A stretch of DNA of 64,000 bases from Psychrobacter piscatorii (GCF_904846415.1 NZ_CAJHAR010000006.1:1-64000); one strand, 5' to 3'. Counted from the first letter of the stretch, positions 1 to 9,159 are shown. Translations and numbers: made by a program. The notes: generated from the letters alone by a model not told the origin.

Positions 1-134
1 ATCTGCCTAAAGGCTGTGACTTTAGACAAGTCTCTGATGATGAGATGCAGGACATTGAGAACAAACTAAATAACAGACCAAGAAAACGCTTAGGGTTTAA
101 AACGCCTATGCAGGCGTTCTATAATATTAATTAG
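1..134 (+). pseudogene. IS30-family transposase, C-terminal end (cut by window edge)
   Basis: An open frame enters from the left edge (first full codon at base 3) and stops with TAG at 132-134. Its end contains RPRKRLGFKTP, the conserved block near the C-terminus of IS30-family DDE transposases, followed by MQAFYN. Only about 43 residues are visible, so whether the gene is complete upstream cannot be judged. Just after the stop, GCACTTGGTGTGTTAATC may be part of the terminal inverted repeat. Family identity is from motif recall; intactness is unknown. Confidence 0.75.
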
Positions 135-427
135 CGTTGCACTTGGTGTGTTAATCTAAGAGATAATAAGTGCTTATGAGAGTCAAACATGGTTATGCTC
201 CTAAAGGTCGCCGATATATATGAGATGGCTTTCATATATCGCACGCTGTCATTATTAAACGGTCACTAATATTGTAGTGGTTAACGCATGACTCAGCACG
301 ATATAAAGCGTGGTGTTTTTTGTAACAGTTTGAAGCCAAATCAATCACATCAATTTATATTTGTTAGGATGTTTTTATCAGACAATCGCTTACTATTTTT
401 TAGTATGACGCATAAAAAGGAACAACC
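135..427. other. Intergenic region between IS end and pxp cluster
   Basis: No gene is seen. The left part probably holds the IS30 terminal repeat. An imperfect short hairpin (CGATATATATGA with TCATATATCG) lies around 212-241. The right part is AT-rich and must carry the promoter of the cluster starting at 428, but no convincing -35/-10 pair can be assigned by eye. AAAAAGGAA just before 428 serves as the ribosome binding site. Confidence 0.4.
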
Positions 428-1219
428 ATGCCAGACATAGGGAACTTGTCGCCACAAGACGTCAGGGCACTGATCAGAAATAACGAAATAGACAAACCTA
501 CCTCGGGTATGTGCAAAGGTCACATACAAGCGAACTTGGTCATTGTGCCCAAAGATTTGGCTTATGACTTTTTGTTATTTGCACAGCGCAATCCCAAGCC
601 TTGTCCTGTGTTAGACGTCACCGATATCGGTAGCGCTGAGCCAAAGTTAATGGCAAAAGGAGCTGATCTCAGAACTGATCTATCCAGATACCGAATATAC
701 CGACATGGTGAGCTGGTCGATGAAGTATCAGACTTAACAGACTATTGGCGCGACGATTTGGTCTGCTTTCTTTTAGGCTGTAGCTTCTCTTTTGAGACGG
801 CTATGTTGAGTGCGTCCATCCCCATAAGACACATCGAAGACAATCATAATGTACCGATGTACATCACTGATATAGAAACAGAGCCTGCTGGAAAATTTCA
901 CGGAAAAATGGTGGTCAGTATGAGACCGATACCTTATCCGTTAATCACTAAGGCAGTGCAAGCCACCTCACGTTTTCCGCAAGTACATGGCGCACCCATT
1001 CATATTGGCGATCCCAGCCTAATCGGTATCCAAGACATCAGTTCTCCAGACTTTGGCGACCCATCCATTATAAAAGCAGGCGAAGTGCCTGTATTTTGGG
1101 CGTGCGGTGTCACGCCGCAGAGCATCGCCATGACCAGCCGTCCGGAACTGATGATTACTCATGCACCGGGATATATGTTTATTTGCGACCCCAGAGATGA
1201 AGACTTAGCAGTCTTATAA
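428..1219 (+). CDS. DUF1445 / UPF0317 family putative hydro-lyase (YcsI-like)
   Basis: 263 residues, full length for the DUF1445 family (Bacillus YcsI). The family is related to part of the eukaryotic mitochondrial D-glutamate cyclase DGLUCY, which interconverts D-glutamate and 5-oxo-D-proline. Recognisable features are the N-terminal helix with ALIRNNEIDKPTSGMCKGHIQ, the FLLGCSFSFE segment, and the C-terminal VFWACGVTPQ with ITHAPGYMFICD. The start is supported by AAAAGGAAC six to eight bases upstream. It is the first gene of a co-directional cluster with pxpB, pxpC and pxpA; the same partners occur with ycsI in Bacillus. A role feeding D-glutamate or 5-oxo-D-proline into the 5-oxoprolinase pathway is inferred from context. 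The biochemical activity of the bacterial family is not certain. Confidence 0.85.
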   Translation: MPDIGNLSPQDVRALIRNNEIDKPTSGMCKGHIQANLVIVPKDLAYDFLLFAQRNPKPCPVLDVTDIGSAEPKLMAKGADLRTDLSRYRIYRHGELVDEVSDLTDYWRDDLVCFLLGCSFSFETAMLSASIPIRHIEDNHNVPMYITDIETEPAGKFHGKMVVSMRPIPYPLITKAVQATSRFPQVHGAPIHIGDPSLIGIQDISSPDFGDPSIIKAGEVPVFWACGVTPQSIAMTSRPELMITHAPGYMFICDPRDEDLAVL

Positions 1220-1296
1220 ACCATCATATTTGTTTTGATTTTACGCCAGTTGTTTCAAGCCAACTTTTTATAAAAACTAAAGGAATAGTGTCCAAT

Positions 1297-1809
1297 ATGA
1301 ATATCAATTTTGATGATTTAGAGAAACTGATAAAAATCGCAGAAAACGCCGATATACAATCGCTAGAGGTGACCGACGGTGACGCACGTATCGCTATTGT
1401 GTGTCACTCTACTGCGCAAAATACGAGCCAGTCTTCTACCAGCACTGTCAGCAGCGCATCCAATAAGCAACAGGCCAAGCCTGCATCTAGCGATAGTGAT
1501 AATAACAAACACGAAAATGATATAAATAATGAAGAGCGTGTTGATACGCCACAAAAAAATGACATATCAGCGCCAATGTTGGGCACGTTTTATCGGCGTT
1601 CTGAGCCTGACGCTGATGAGTTTGTCAGCATAGGCGATCAGGTCGAGGTGGGACAGACGCTTTGTATCATTGAAGCAATGAAAATGATGCATGAGGTCAA
1701 AGCAGAGACGGCGTGCATCATCAAAGATATTCTGATTGAGGAAGGGGATATCGTCGAGTACGGTCAGGCTTTGTTCGTCACTGAACCTGCAAGCCAGCCT
1801 AGAAACTAA
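1297..1809 (+). CDS. accB: Biotin carboxyl carrier protein (AccB-like)
   Basis: About 170 residues. The N-terminal helix (FDDLEKLIKIAENADIQSLEV) is typical of AccB. A Ser/Asn/Lys-rich linker (roughly residues 38-88) follows, then a C-terminal biotinyl domain with EAMKMMHEV, whose lysine (about residue 129) is the biotin attachment site. GTG at 1288 would lie only two bases after AAAGGAA; ATG 1297 is better spaced and is used. It sits 49 bases before a biotin carboxylase gene and inside a pxp cluster, not in a normal accBC locus, so it may be a dedicated carrier for this pathway instead of the housekeeping fatty-acid AccB. No other accB is visible in the window to compare. Confidence 0.88.
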   Translation: MNINFDDLEKLIKIAENADIQSLEVTDGDARIAIVCHSTAQNTSQSSTSTVSSASNKQQAKPASSDSDNNKHENDINNEERVDTPQKNDISAPMLGTFYRRSEPDADEFVSIGDQVEVGQTLCIIEAMKMMHEVKAETACIIKDILIEEGDIVEYGQALFVTEPASQPRN

Positions 1810-1858
1810 CTAGCAGTGGTTTAATAAACATCTGATTTCTCTTTTTTAGGAAAAGTAT

Positions 1859-3205
1859 ATGTTTTCAAAAATCTTAATCGCTAACCGTGGCGAGATTGCA
1901 TTACGTATCATTCGGGCTTGCAAACAGTTAGGTATTGGGTCAGTCATCGTGTATTCAGAAGCAGATAAAGACTCCTTGCCGGTACGTTTGGCGGATGAAA
2001 AGATCTGCATCGGTCCTGCTAATGCCGCAAAAAGCTACCTGAACCAAAGAGCGATTGTATCAGCGGCCAAAATGACACAGGCAGATGCCATTCACCCCGG
2101 CTATGGGTTTTTGTCAGAAAATGCAGACTTTGCGGCATTGGTGGAAGCATCAGGCATTCAGTTTATAGGCCCAACGGCTGAAAATATAAGCACCATGGGC
2201 GACAAGGTCGCGGCCAAAGCGCAAATGGTTGCGGCTGGCGTGCCTTGTGTGCCTGGTTCTGAGGGCGCGCTGCCAACAGACTCCGATGCTGTCATACAGA
2301 TTGCCAATGATGTGGGTTATCCAGTCATTATCAAAGCCGCAAGCGGTGGCGGTGGTCGCGGGATGCGTGTCGTTGAAAAAGAAGCCGATCTGTTATCTGC
2401 CATCTCCTTGACCCAAACCGAAGCCAAAGCCAACTTTGGCAGCGCTGTGGTCTATCTTGAAAAATACTTACAACATCCGCGTCATATCGAAATACAAGTG
2501 CTGTCTGATACCCATGGTCATGCCATCTATCTGGGCGAGCGCGACTGCTCTATGCAGCGCCGCCATCAAAAGGTCATTGAAGAAGCACCTGCACCTGGGA
2601 TTACCGACGAGCAACGGCAGCAGATAGGCGAGGCTTGTGCCACGGCCTGTCGGCAAATGGGTTATAGAGGGGCGGGGACGTTTGAGTTTTTGTACGAAAA
2701 CGGCGAATTTTTCTTTATTGAGATGAATACGCGGGTGCAAGTGGAGCACACAATCACCGAGATGGTGACGGGCGTTGATATCGTCCGTGAGCAAATACGT
2801 ATTGCCGCAGGGTTGCCGCTAGCGTACCAGCAGCAAGACATCACCATCAGTGGTCATGCCTTTGAATGCCGCATTAATGCTGAAAACCCAAAGACCTTTT
2901 TACCCAATGCAGGCCACATCAACTATTGTCATTTGCCTGCAGGCTTTGGCGTCAGAGTGGACAGTCATATCGAGTCCAACTACACCGTGCCACCCACTTA
3001 TGACAGTTTGATTGCCAAAATATGTGTACAGGATGAGTCCAGAGCGCACGCTATCACCAAGATGCAAGGGGCATTGTCAGAAGCGCAGATCACGGGTATT
3101 GATACCAATATTGAGTTGCATCAGTGTTTGTTTGCCGATAAAGGCTTCTGTGAGGGTCAAATGAGCATTCATTACTTAGAAAAATGGATCAAAGAAAATA
3201 TATAA
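1859..3205 (+). CDS. accC: Biotin carboxylase (AccC-like)
   Basis: 448 residues, the normal length of a stand-alone biotin carboxylase. It begins [21 protein letters not shown], the classic start of the biotin carboxylase N-domain. It has the [10 protein letters not shown] motif, the ATP-grasp glycine loop in [14 protein letters not shown] (about residues 157-171), and the metal and catalytic block [12 protein letters not shown] near residue 285. The family carboxylates carrier-bound biotin using ATP and bicarbonate. AGGAAAAG precedes the ATG. It lies between the carrier gene and pxpB. E. coli PxpABC uses no biotin, so a biotin-linked step in this cluster is an inference from gene order. Confidence 0.9.
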   Translation: MFSKILIANRGEIALRIIRACKQLGIGSVIVYSEADKDSLPVRLADEKICIGPANAAKSYLNQRAIVSAAKMTQADAIHPGYGFLSENADFAALVEASGIQFIGPTAENISTMGDKVAAKAQMVAAGVPCVPGSEGALPTDSDAVIQIANDVGYPVIIKAASGGGGRGMRVVEKEADLLSAISLTQTEAKANFGSAVVYLEKYLQHPRHIEIQVLSDTHGHAIYLGERDCSMQRRHQKVIEEAPAPGITDEQRQQIGEACATACRQMGYRGAGTFEFLYENGEFFFIEMNTRVQVEHTITEMVTGVDIVREQIRIAAGLPLAYQQQDITISGHAFECRINAENPKTFLPNAGHINYCHLPAGFGVRVDSHIESNYTVPPTYDSLIAKICVQDESRAHAITKMQGALSEAQITGIDTNIELHQCLFADKGFCEGQMSIHYLEKWIKENI

Positions 3206-3274
3206 AACAGATATAAACGCCAAGTTATCAAGATAATAGCCAGAACACATAATAAAAACCAGGAGCGTAAAAGG

Positions 3275-3928
3275 ATGACCCTACAATGGCAAATTGGCAG
3301 CGAAACCAACCTTGTGTTGTTTTTCCCTAAACCAATCACGCTTGATAAGCAAAAAAAATGTTGGGCGCTGGCAGATATTATTGAAAAAATGCCCGAAGTT
3401 ATCGAAGTTGTTATCGGTATGAATACACTCAGTGTGTTTAGTCATCCGCTAGCATGGGATGAGTTTCAGGTATTACAAAACAAACTGACTGCGCTGCTTG
3501 AGGAGATGCCTGAAAAAACCATCGATGGTAAGCATATCGAGATACCCGTGCATTATGGTGGCAAATACGGTCCTGATTTAGCAGCAATGGCAGAGACTTT
3601 GGGTATGTCTGTCGATGCTGTGGTCGATCTGCATACCAGTGCCATTTACACCGTTTATTTTATTGGTTTTCAGCCCGGTTTTCCTTACCTTGGCGGCTTG
3701 TCTGAGTCGCTACATTTCCCAAGACATACTACCCCAAGGACGCAAGTGCCTGCAGGGTCAGTCGGTATTGGTGGCGAGCAAACAGGCATTTATCCTTTTG
3801 CTTCCCCAGGTGGATGGCAGTTGTTGGGTCAGACCGATACCGCGCTATTTGACTTGACCAAAGATTCGCCAACCTTGCTGAGTGCAGGTGATACTTTGTG
3901 CTTTACCGCAATAGATATCCATGAATAA
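3275..3928 (+). CDS. pxpB: 5-oxoprolinase subunit PxpB (KipI / AHS1 domain)
   Basis: 217 residues, the usual size of PxpB/KipI. The strongest signature is the C-terminal half: FIGFQPGFPYLGGL, then TPRTQVPAGSVGIGG and YPFASPGGWQLLG, all hallmarks of the AHS1 (allophanate-hydrolase-subunit-1 / cyclophilin-like) domain. With PxpC and PxpA it forms the ATP-dependent 5-oxoprolinase that opens 5-oxo-L-proline to L-glutamate. In Bacillus the homologue KipI also inhibits sporulation kinase KinA, which is not relevant here. AGGAGCG precedes the ATG at 3275. The gene is 39 bases ahead of pxpC. Identity is firm; exact partner use with the biotin proteins is unknown. Confidence 0.92.
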   Translation: MTLQWQIGSETNLVLFFPKPITLDKQKKCWALADIIEKMPEVIEVVIGMNTLSVFSHPLAWDEFQVLQNKLTALLEEMPEKTIDGKHIEIPVHYGGKYGPDLAAMAETLGMSVDAVVDLHTSAIYTVYFIGFQPGFPYLGGLSESLHFPRHTTPRTQVPAGSVGIGGEQTGIYPFASPGGWQLLGQTDTALFDLTKDSPTLLSAGDTLCFTAIDIHE

Positions 3929-3967
3929 AACAAGACCCTGTAAAAAATGAGTCAATAGGTGGCAGCA

Positions 3968-4891
3968 ATGAAGATTTTAACGACCAATGGTATGGCCAGT
4001 ATTCAGGACCTGGGGCGTTTTGGTTATCGCAGTATGGGCGTGGGTAGAAGTGGCGCAATGGATCACTGGGCGCTGCAAGCAGGCAATGCCTTGCTAAAAA
4101 ATGAGCGTGACGAGCCAGCAATTGAGCTGGCGATGGGTGAGTTGACCATACAGTTTGAAGCAGATGTCAGCTTTTGTCTGACAGGCGCGCTTTATGAGGC
4201 ATATTTGGATAACAAGCGTATACCCAGTTATTGGCGCATCAATGCAAAAGCGGGGCAAACCTTCAAGTTACTACGTCCGATAGAAGGCATGTATGCGTAT
4301 CTTTGCGTGCATGGTGGATTTGATATTGCGTCTATATTGCAATCGGGTAGTACCAATTTAAAAGCTGGTTTCGGCGGCTTTAACGGTAGGTACTTACAAG
4401 CGGATGACAGGTTAAAGGTAAAAGCACCGTCAAGCTTGCCGATCATCGGTGTGGCTCCTCTTGCACCAACCAACACTATTCGTGTGATTAAAAGTAGCGA
4501 GTATGATTGCTTTACATCATCTGCGCAGGCAGATTTTGTCTCCCAGCCGTGGCAGCTACAGACCAGCAGTAACCGTATGGGTTATCGCTTGGCAGGTGAG
4601 TTATCCCTTGAGTTAACACAGCCCAAAGAGATGAGCTCGCACGGTGTCGATATGGGTATGATTCAAGTGCCGCCGCAAGGTCAGCCGATTGTATTGATGG
4701 CAGACGGGCAAACCACGGGTGGTTATCCTAAAATTGCTACCGTTATCGATGCAGATATCGGATTGATGGCACAAATAAGGTTTGGTAAAACCTGTCAATT
4801 TACCCTCGTAGATCGCAGGCAGGCGCACCGCGCACGCCAAAACCGACAACATTATATCGATCAGATACAGGAGTATGGTTATGAACATTGA
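3968..4891 (+). CDS. pxpC: 5-oxoprolinase subunit PxpC (KipA / AHS2, biotin-dependent carboxyltransferase family)
   Basis: About 307 residues, matching PxpC/KipA. Key motifs: GMASIQDLGRFGYRSMGV and GAMDHWAL at the N-terminus, SNRMGYRL in the middle, and the C-terminal QPIVLMADGQTTGGYPKIA, the AHS2 domain signature shared with urea carboxylase. An in-frame GTG lies at 3959, but AGGTGG at 3957-3962 fits ATG 3968, which is used. The 3' end overlaps pxpA by 11 bases, implying translational coupling. The homology to urea amidolyase carboxyltransferase domains, together with a biotin carboxylase and carrier next door, makes a biotin-assisted reaction conceivable, though characterised PxpABC does not need it. 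Confidence 0.92.
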   Translation: MKILTTNGMASIQDLGRFGYRSMGVGRSGAMDHWALQAGNALLKNERDEPAIELAMGELTIQFEADVSFCLTGALYEAYLDNKRIPSYWRINAKAGQTFKLLRPIEGMYAYLCVHGGFDIASILQSGSTNLKAGFGGFNGRYLQADDRLKVKAPSSLPIIGVAPLAPTNTIRVIKSSEYDCFTSSAQADFVSQPWQLQTSSNRMGYRLAGELSLELTQPKEMSSHGVDMGMIQVPPQGQPIVLMADGQTTGGYPKIATVIDADIGLMAQIRFGKTCQFTLVDRRQAHRARQNRQHYIDQIQEYGYEH

Positions 4892-5615
4892 TTTGAATGC
4901 AGACGTTGCTGAAGGCTGCGGGCAAGACGATAAACTGCTTACCATCGTCAGCTCTGCCAATGTTTGCTGCGGGCTGCATGCAGGCTCTTATGCGGAGATG
5001 CTAGCAACCTTGCAATTGGCAAAACAAAACAATGTTAGAGTCGGGGCACACCCAGGGCTTGACGATAGAGAAAACTTTGGTCGCACCAATCAGTCTTTGG
5101 GCGAAGAGAAATATCGGGCATTGATGGCCTATCAGCTTGGTGCAACCAAAGCACTGTGTGATCTGGTCGGTGTGTCATTAGATTATGTCAAACCGCATGG
5201 TGCTTTATATAATCAAGCGGCTGTTGATGAGTCGCTCGCTGATATTTTGGTCAGTGAGATCAAACGCTTTGATCCCAATTTAAAAGTCATGGGGCTGTCA
5301 GGTGGTCATCTGGTTGCTGCCGCCAAACGTCAGGGACTGGTGTCGATATCTGAAGTGTTCGCGGATAGAAACTACGAAAAAGATGGCTCATTGGTCTCGC
5401 GTAGTAAAGACAACGCGCTTATCACCGATACCCAAGCGGCTATTGACCATGTATTGCAGATGATTACCCAGGGGACGGTGACCAGTGTCTGCGGTGAGGT
5501 GGTGCCTGTTGAGGCAGAGAGTATCTGTCTGCATGGCGATGGCGCGCACGCCATTTTATTTGCTGAAGAGATCAAAGAACAATTAGAACGAAAGGGTATT
5601 ACGATATCCGCATAA
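4881..5615 (+). CDS. pxpA: 5-oxoprolinase subunit PxpA (LamB/YcsF family)
   Basis: About 244 residues, full length for the YcsF family. The start MNIDLNADVAEGCG and the later GAHPGLDDRENFGR, VKPHGALYNQA and EVFADRNYEKDGSLVSR blocks are diagnostic. The C-terminal ESICLHGDGAHAI closes the family signature. ATG 4875 is only one base after CAGGAG, so ATG 4881 is taken. PxpA is the hydrolase-like subunit of the ATP-dependent 5-oxoprolinase giving L-glutamate. It overlaps pxpC and is followed after 72 bases by an NRAMP-like transporter, the same pairing as ycsF-ycsG in Bacillus. Confidence 0.93.
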   Translation: MNIDLNADVAEGCGQDDKLLTIVSSANVCCGLHAGSYAEMLATLQLAKQNNVRVGAHPGLDDRENFGRTNQSLGEEKYRALMAYQLGATKALCDLVGVSLDYVKPHGALYNQAAVDESLADILVSEIKRFDPNLKVMGLSGGHLVAAAKRQGLVSISEVFADRNYEKDGSLVSRSKDNALITDTQAAIDHVLQMITQGTVTSVCGEVVPVEAESICLHGDGAHAILFAEEIKEQLERKGITISA

Positions 5616-5687
5616 TAATCATTTGACGGATAACTGTTTGAACGTTAATGACTCAAATTTGTTGTCTCGTTTTATACAAGGATGTTT

Positions 5688-6875
5688 ATGAGTACCTTAA
5701 AAAAGCACAATACCGCCATTTTGGGCGCGGCCTTTTTGATGGCCACCTCTGCGGTTGGACCGGGATTCTTAACCCAAACCGCTACTTTTACCGAAAGTTT
5801 GATGGCCAGCTTTGGTTTTGTTATTTTAATATCAATCATCATGGATATTGGCGTCCAGCTTAATGTCTGGCGCGTGGTTGCCGTATCCAAAAAACGGGCG
5901 CAGGAAATCGCCAATTTGGTGTTTCCCGGAGTCGGTTATCTACTCGCCTTTTTGATTATTGCAGGCGGGCTTGCCTTTAATATTGGTAATATCGGCGGCG
6001 CTGGCCTTGGCATGCAGTCGATGTTTAATATCTCACCCATCACGGGCGCATTAATCAGTGGTGTGATTGCCGTCGCGATATTTTTGGGTCGAGAGACAGG
6101 GCCTTTAATGGATAAATTTGCTCAGCTCATGGGCTTTATCTTAATTGTCTTAATCATTTATGTGGTATTCAAATCAGACCCACCTTTGGCAGAAGCGGCG
6201 ACCAAAACCATCATGCCGGACAAAATCGATGCGGTAGCCATCGTGACCTTGGTCGGTGGTACGGTCGGCGGATATATCACTTTTTCTGGCGCACACCGCT
6301 TGCTAGAGGCGGGCGTGACAGGTGAGGAAAATCTAAGCTCAGTGACCAAAAGTTCAGTCACGGGCATTTTGGTCGCCTCAGTGATTCGAGTGTTTTTGTT
6401 CCTCGCCGTGTTGGGCGTGGTATCACAAGGCCTAACTTTAGATCCGTCAAACCCAGCGATGTCGCCTTTTGAGCATATCTTAGGTAACGTGGGTAAAGTG
6501 ATCTTTGGTATTGTTATCTGGGCGGCATCTGTGACTTCAGTCATTGGCGCAGCGTATACCTCAGTGTCATTTATGACCAATTTCCATCCCTTTATCGAAA
6601 CCTATAAGCGCTATTTTATTATCGGTTTTATCGTCATCTCAACGCTTGTATTTGCCACCATTGGTAAGCCCGCTCAGGTACTGGTATTGGTAGGTACATT
6701 GAACGGCTTGGTCTTACCTATTGCTATGGTAATTATTCTGATTGCCGCTTATCGAAAAAACATCGTTGGCAACTACAAGCATCCTATCTGGATTGCTGCC
6801 TTTGGCTGGCTAATTGCCATTGCGATGAGTGTGCTCAGTATCATGACCATTGCCAAATATCTTGGGCTAAGCTAA
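5688..6875 (+). CDS. NRAMP-family-like transporter (YcsG type)
   Basis: About 395 residues with roughly eleven hydrophobic segments from near the N-terminus (ILGAAFLMATSAVGPGF) to the end. The GPGFLTQTATFTESLMASFGF segment corresponds to the first helix of NRAMP metal transporters, but the DPGN metal motif is replaced by TQTATFT, as in the YcsG subgroup. The substrate is therefore probably not a divalent metal. ACAAGGA fits ATG 5688 better than the in-frame ATG 5682. Position directly after pxpA suggests import of 5-oxoproline or a related compound; this is inference. Inner-membrane protein. Confidence 0.85.
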   Translation: MSTLKKHNTAILGAAFLMATSAVGPGFLTQTATFTESLMASFGFVILISIIMDIGVQLNVWRVVAVSKKRAQEIANLVFPGVGYLLAFLIIAGGLAFNIGNIGGAGLGMQSMFNISPITGALISGVIAVAIFLGRETGPLMDKFAQLMGFILIVLIIYVVFKSDPPLAEAATKTIMPDKIDAVAIVTLVGGTVGGYITFSGAHRLLEAGVTGEENLSSVTKSSVTGILVASVIRVFLFLAVLGVVSQGLTLDPSNPAMSPFEHILGNVGKVIFGIVIWAASVTSVIGAAYTSVSFMTNFHPFIETYKRYFIIGFIVISTLVFATIGKPAQVLVLVGTLNGLVLPIAMVIILIAAYRKNIVGNYKHPIWIAAFGWLIAIAMSVLSIMTIAKYLGLS

Positions 6876-6932
6876 ACATTGGGCTAGGCTAAAAACAGTA
6901 TCGACTAAAAAATATAATATAAGGAGGGTATG

Positions 6933-7355
6933 ATGGATATCGAGCAAGTCGAGCGCGTGGTGCAGCTCATTGAGCGCAGCCAATTACAGGAAATGACGAT
7001 CGTAGAGGGTGGTCAGTCAATCAAAGTGGTCAATTCTACCAACAATTCGCAGCGCCATCGTCTACCATTCGAAGCAGGCAGCGGTGAGAAACTCGCTAAA
7101 GATGACAGCAATGAGTCTGCGCAGGTATGTGCCACGCATGTCGGTATCGTGCATCTACGCGCAGACGCTGTGACGGACAATCTTGTTAAAAAAGGCGATC
7201 GTATTGAAAAAGGCCAAACCGTTTGCTTTATCGAAGAGCTAACGCGCATGCTCCCTGTCGTGAGTGAGCATGATGGTATGGTTAGCGATATAGTGGTTGA
7301 GGATGGGATCGGTGTGGAATATGGCCAACCTATTTTGGATGTAATAATACATTAA
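6933..7355 (+). CDS. Biotin carrier-like protein lacking the biotinyl lysine
   Basis: About 140 residues built like AccB: N-terminal helix IEQVERVVQLIERSQLQEMTI, short linker, then a C-terminal barrel-like domain with KKGDRIEKGQTVCFIEE and GIGVEYGQPI. Aligned by hand with the carrier at 1297-1809, the AMKM biotinylation motif is replaced by ELTR: the attachment lysine is threonine (about residue 104). The rest of the fold, including CFIE and the VEYGQ end, is kept and the frame is clean, so it is not a decaying pseudogene. AAGGAGGG fits ATG 6933 better than ATG 6930. It ends the pxp cluster. It may have a structural or regulatory role; function unknown. Confidence 0.8.
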   Translation: MDIEQVERVVQLIERSQLQEMTIVEGGQSIKVVNSTNNSQRHRLPFEAGSGEKLAKDDSNESAQVCATHVGIVHLRADAVTDNLVKKGDRIEKGQTVCFIEELTRMLPVVSEHDGMVSDIVVEDGIGVEYGQPILDVIIH

Positions 7356-7549
7356 TGAGTCATACTGCGATGGCATTTTGTCTGTGTCTTTTGCACACTT
7401 ATTAAGGTTTATATCCAATCAATTAACAACATTACGTTGATAATTATTCAATATAACTTGGCTTACTCTTTTATAGCGACGATAGTAAAGTATGTTTATA
7501 CCAATATCTAAACACTTTATCTTACTACTACGTTATGGAGTACTCATCA

Positions 7550-8005
7550 ATGCAATCCTCATTATTAAATAGAGTTTTAACATCGAAAGCTGGCGTTGCT
7601 GCCTTAATCCTTCGTGTGCCTGTGGGCCTAATTTTGATGGCACATGGCGCGCAGAAGCTATTTGGCTGGTTTGGTGGCAATGGGCTGGCAGGTACGGCTG
7701 GGTGGATGAGTAGTATGGGTATGGAACCCGGCTACCTGATGGCTATCTTAGCAGGCGGTGCTGAGTTCTTCGGTGGTCTTGCCTTAGTATTAGGATTGCT
7801 GACTCGACCTGCTGCATTGGTCGCCGCCTTTACGATGCTAGTCGCTATTTTCTCTGTCCATATCAGTAATGGCCTATTCGCTGCTGAGGGCGGCTACGAA
7901 TACGCATTGACCTTGATGGTTGCCTTGCTCGCTTTAGCGGTACAAGGTGGCGGCGCTATAAGCATGGATAAGGCACTATCAGAAAATCTAGGACGCGCGG
8001 CATAG
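7550..8005 (+). CDS. DoxX family membrane protein
   Basis: About 151 residues with four hydrophobic stretches: LILRVPVGLILMAHGAQKLF, LMAILAGGAEFFGGLALVLG, ALVAAFTMLVAIFSVHI and ALTLMVALLALAVQGGG. The G-A-Q-K-L-F-G-W-F-G motif after the first helix and the early arginine are typical of DoxX/SURF4-like proteins. GGAG at 7537-7540 is nine bases before ATG 7550, so the in-frame ATG at 7535 is not used. Upstream (7356-7549) is an AT-rich intergenic stretch that should hold its promoter. DoxX proteins are linked to redox and thiol stress in some bacteria. The LigB-type dioxygenase follows, a frequent partner. Confidence 0.88.
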   Translation: MQSSLLNRVLTSKAGVAALILRVPVGLILMAHGAQKLFGWFGGNGLAGTAGWMSSMGMEPGYLMAILAGGAEFFGGLALVLGLLTRPAALVAAFTMLVAIFSVHISNGLFAAEGGYEYALTLMVALLALAVQGGGAISMDKALSENLGRAA

Positions 8006-8125
8006 CTCCCTCTAATGACTATCAGTAACGCTAAAGAGTCGTCATCCTAATAACAGTAATGACTCACGTTGATAACGTCATATCAATTAATAACACCATT
8101 TCATAAAAGTGACGAGGAGCAAGTG

Positions 8126-8950
8126 ATGAGCGTACACGTATCTAACGAGTCAGTAAGTCAGCCTGTGCTATTTATACCGCATGGCGCGGGACCTTGCTTT
8201 TTTATGGATTGGCAACCTGCAGATATGTGGGATGGGATGGCGACTTTTTTAGCGAGCATTACGAATCGATTGCCTGAGCGACCAAAGGCTATCTTGATCA
8301 TTAGCGGCCATTGGCAGACGGCTGAGTTTGGTATTACTGCTGGTGCAAAACCTGATCTGATTTACGATTACTATGGGTTTCCCAAGCATACCTATGATTT
8401 GACTTATCCAGCATCAGGTGCGCCAGTATTGTCTGAGCGAGTCAGTAAAATGCTAACTGAGGCAGGAATCCCAAATGAACAAGATGCGGCGCGTGGATTT
8501 GATCATGGGGTATTTATACCGTTAAAGGTAATGTTTCCTGAGGCAGATATTCCTGTAGTACAGATGTCACTACGCAATAATTTAGACCCAAAAACGCATC
8601 TGGCAGCGGGTCGAGCCCTGCAATCATTACGTCAAGAAGGGGTGTTAATCATCGGAAGCGGTATGAGTTTTCATAATATGCGTGGCTATGGTGATGCAAA
8701 TTTCACCGCACCGTCAGAGCGCTTTGACGACTGGCTGACCGATACTGTTGCAGCGGATGCGGAGACGCGGTGGTCAGCGCTGGCTAACTGGTTAAAAGCG
8801 CCTTATGCAACAGCGTCGCATCCATTAGGGGCGGAGGAGCATTTGCTACCGCTTATGGTGGCGGTAGGCGCAGCAGGTAATGATAAGGGGGATAAAATCT
8901 ACTCCGAGCAAGTGCTAAAAACGCAGTTATCTGCTTTCCAGTTTGGATAA
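8126..8950 (+). CDS. LigB-type extradiol dioxygenase (4,5-DOPA dioxygenase-like, YgiD family)
   Basis: About 274 residues, the family's normal length. Motifs: VLFIPHGAGPCFFMD (metal-ligand histidine near the start), AILIISGHWQTAEFG (second histidine), FDHGVFIPLKVMFPEADIPV and LIIGSGMSFHNMRGYG, then HPLGAEEHLLPLMVAVGAAG at the C-terminus. These are characteristic of class III ring-cleaving dioxygenases of the YgiD/DODA group. Physiological substrates are mostly unknown. An open frame extends back to 8069, but GAGGAG at 8114-8119 fixes ATG 8126. It follows doxX by 120 bases on the same strand. Confidence 0.9.
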   Translation: MSVHVSNESVSQPVLFIPHGAGPCFFMDWQPADMWDGMATFLASITNRLPERPKAILIISGHWQTAEFGITAGAKPDLIYDYYGFPKHTYDLTYPASGAPVLSERVSKMLTEAGIPNEQDAARGFDHGVFIPLKVMFPEADIPVVQMSLRNNLDPKTHLAAGRALQSLRQEGVLIIGSGMSFHNMRGYGDANFTAPSERFDDWLTDTVAADAETRWSALANWLKAPYATASHPLGAEEHLLPLMVAVGAAGNDKGDKIYSEQVLKTQLSAFQFG

Positions 8951-9159
8951 ATATGAATATAGCGCTGTGGGTTATTCTGAAAACACTAGAGATTAATCTG
9001 GTCAGCCAATGACTTGAAAAAGAGTGTGTGATGACCAATAAAGTATAACGCTACTGTGTTAGATTAGAGATTATCTAGAATAAAAAATCTGTCATATTCC
9101 TTTGCATCCCGCACATAGCCGATTAGACCCAATCATAAAAAACAAATCAAGGAGCGATC

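Noticed and set aside
212..241. Small hairpin near the left end
   Set aside because: Short, AT-rich and imperfect; could be chance.
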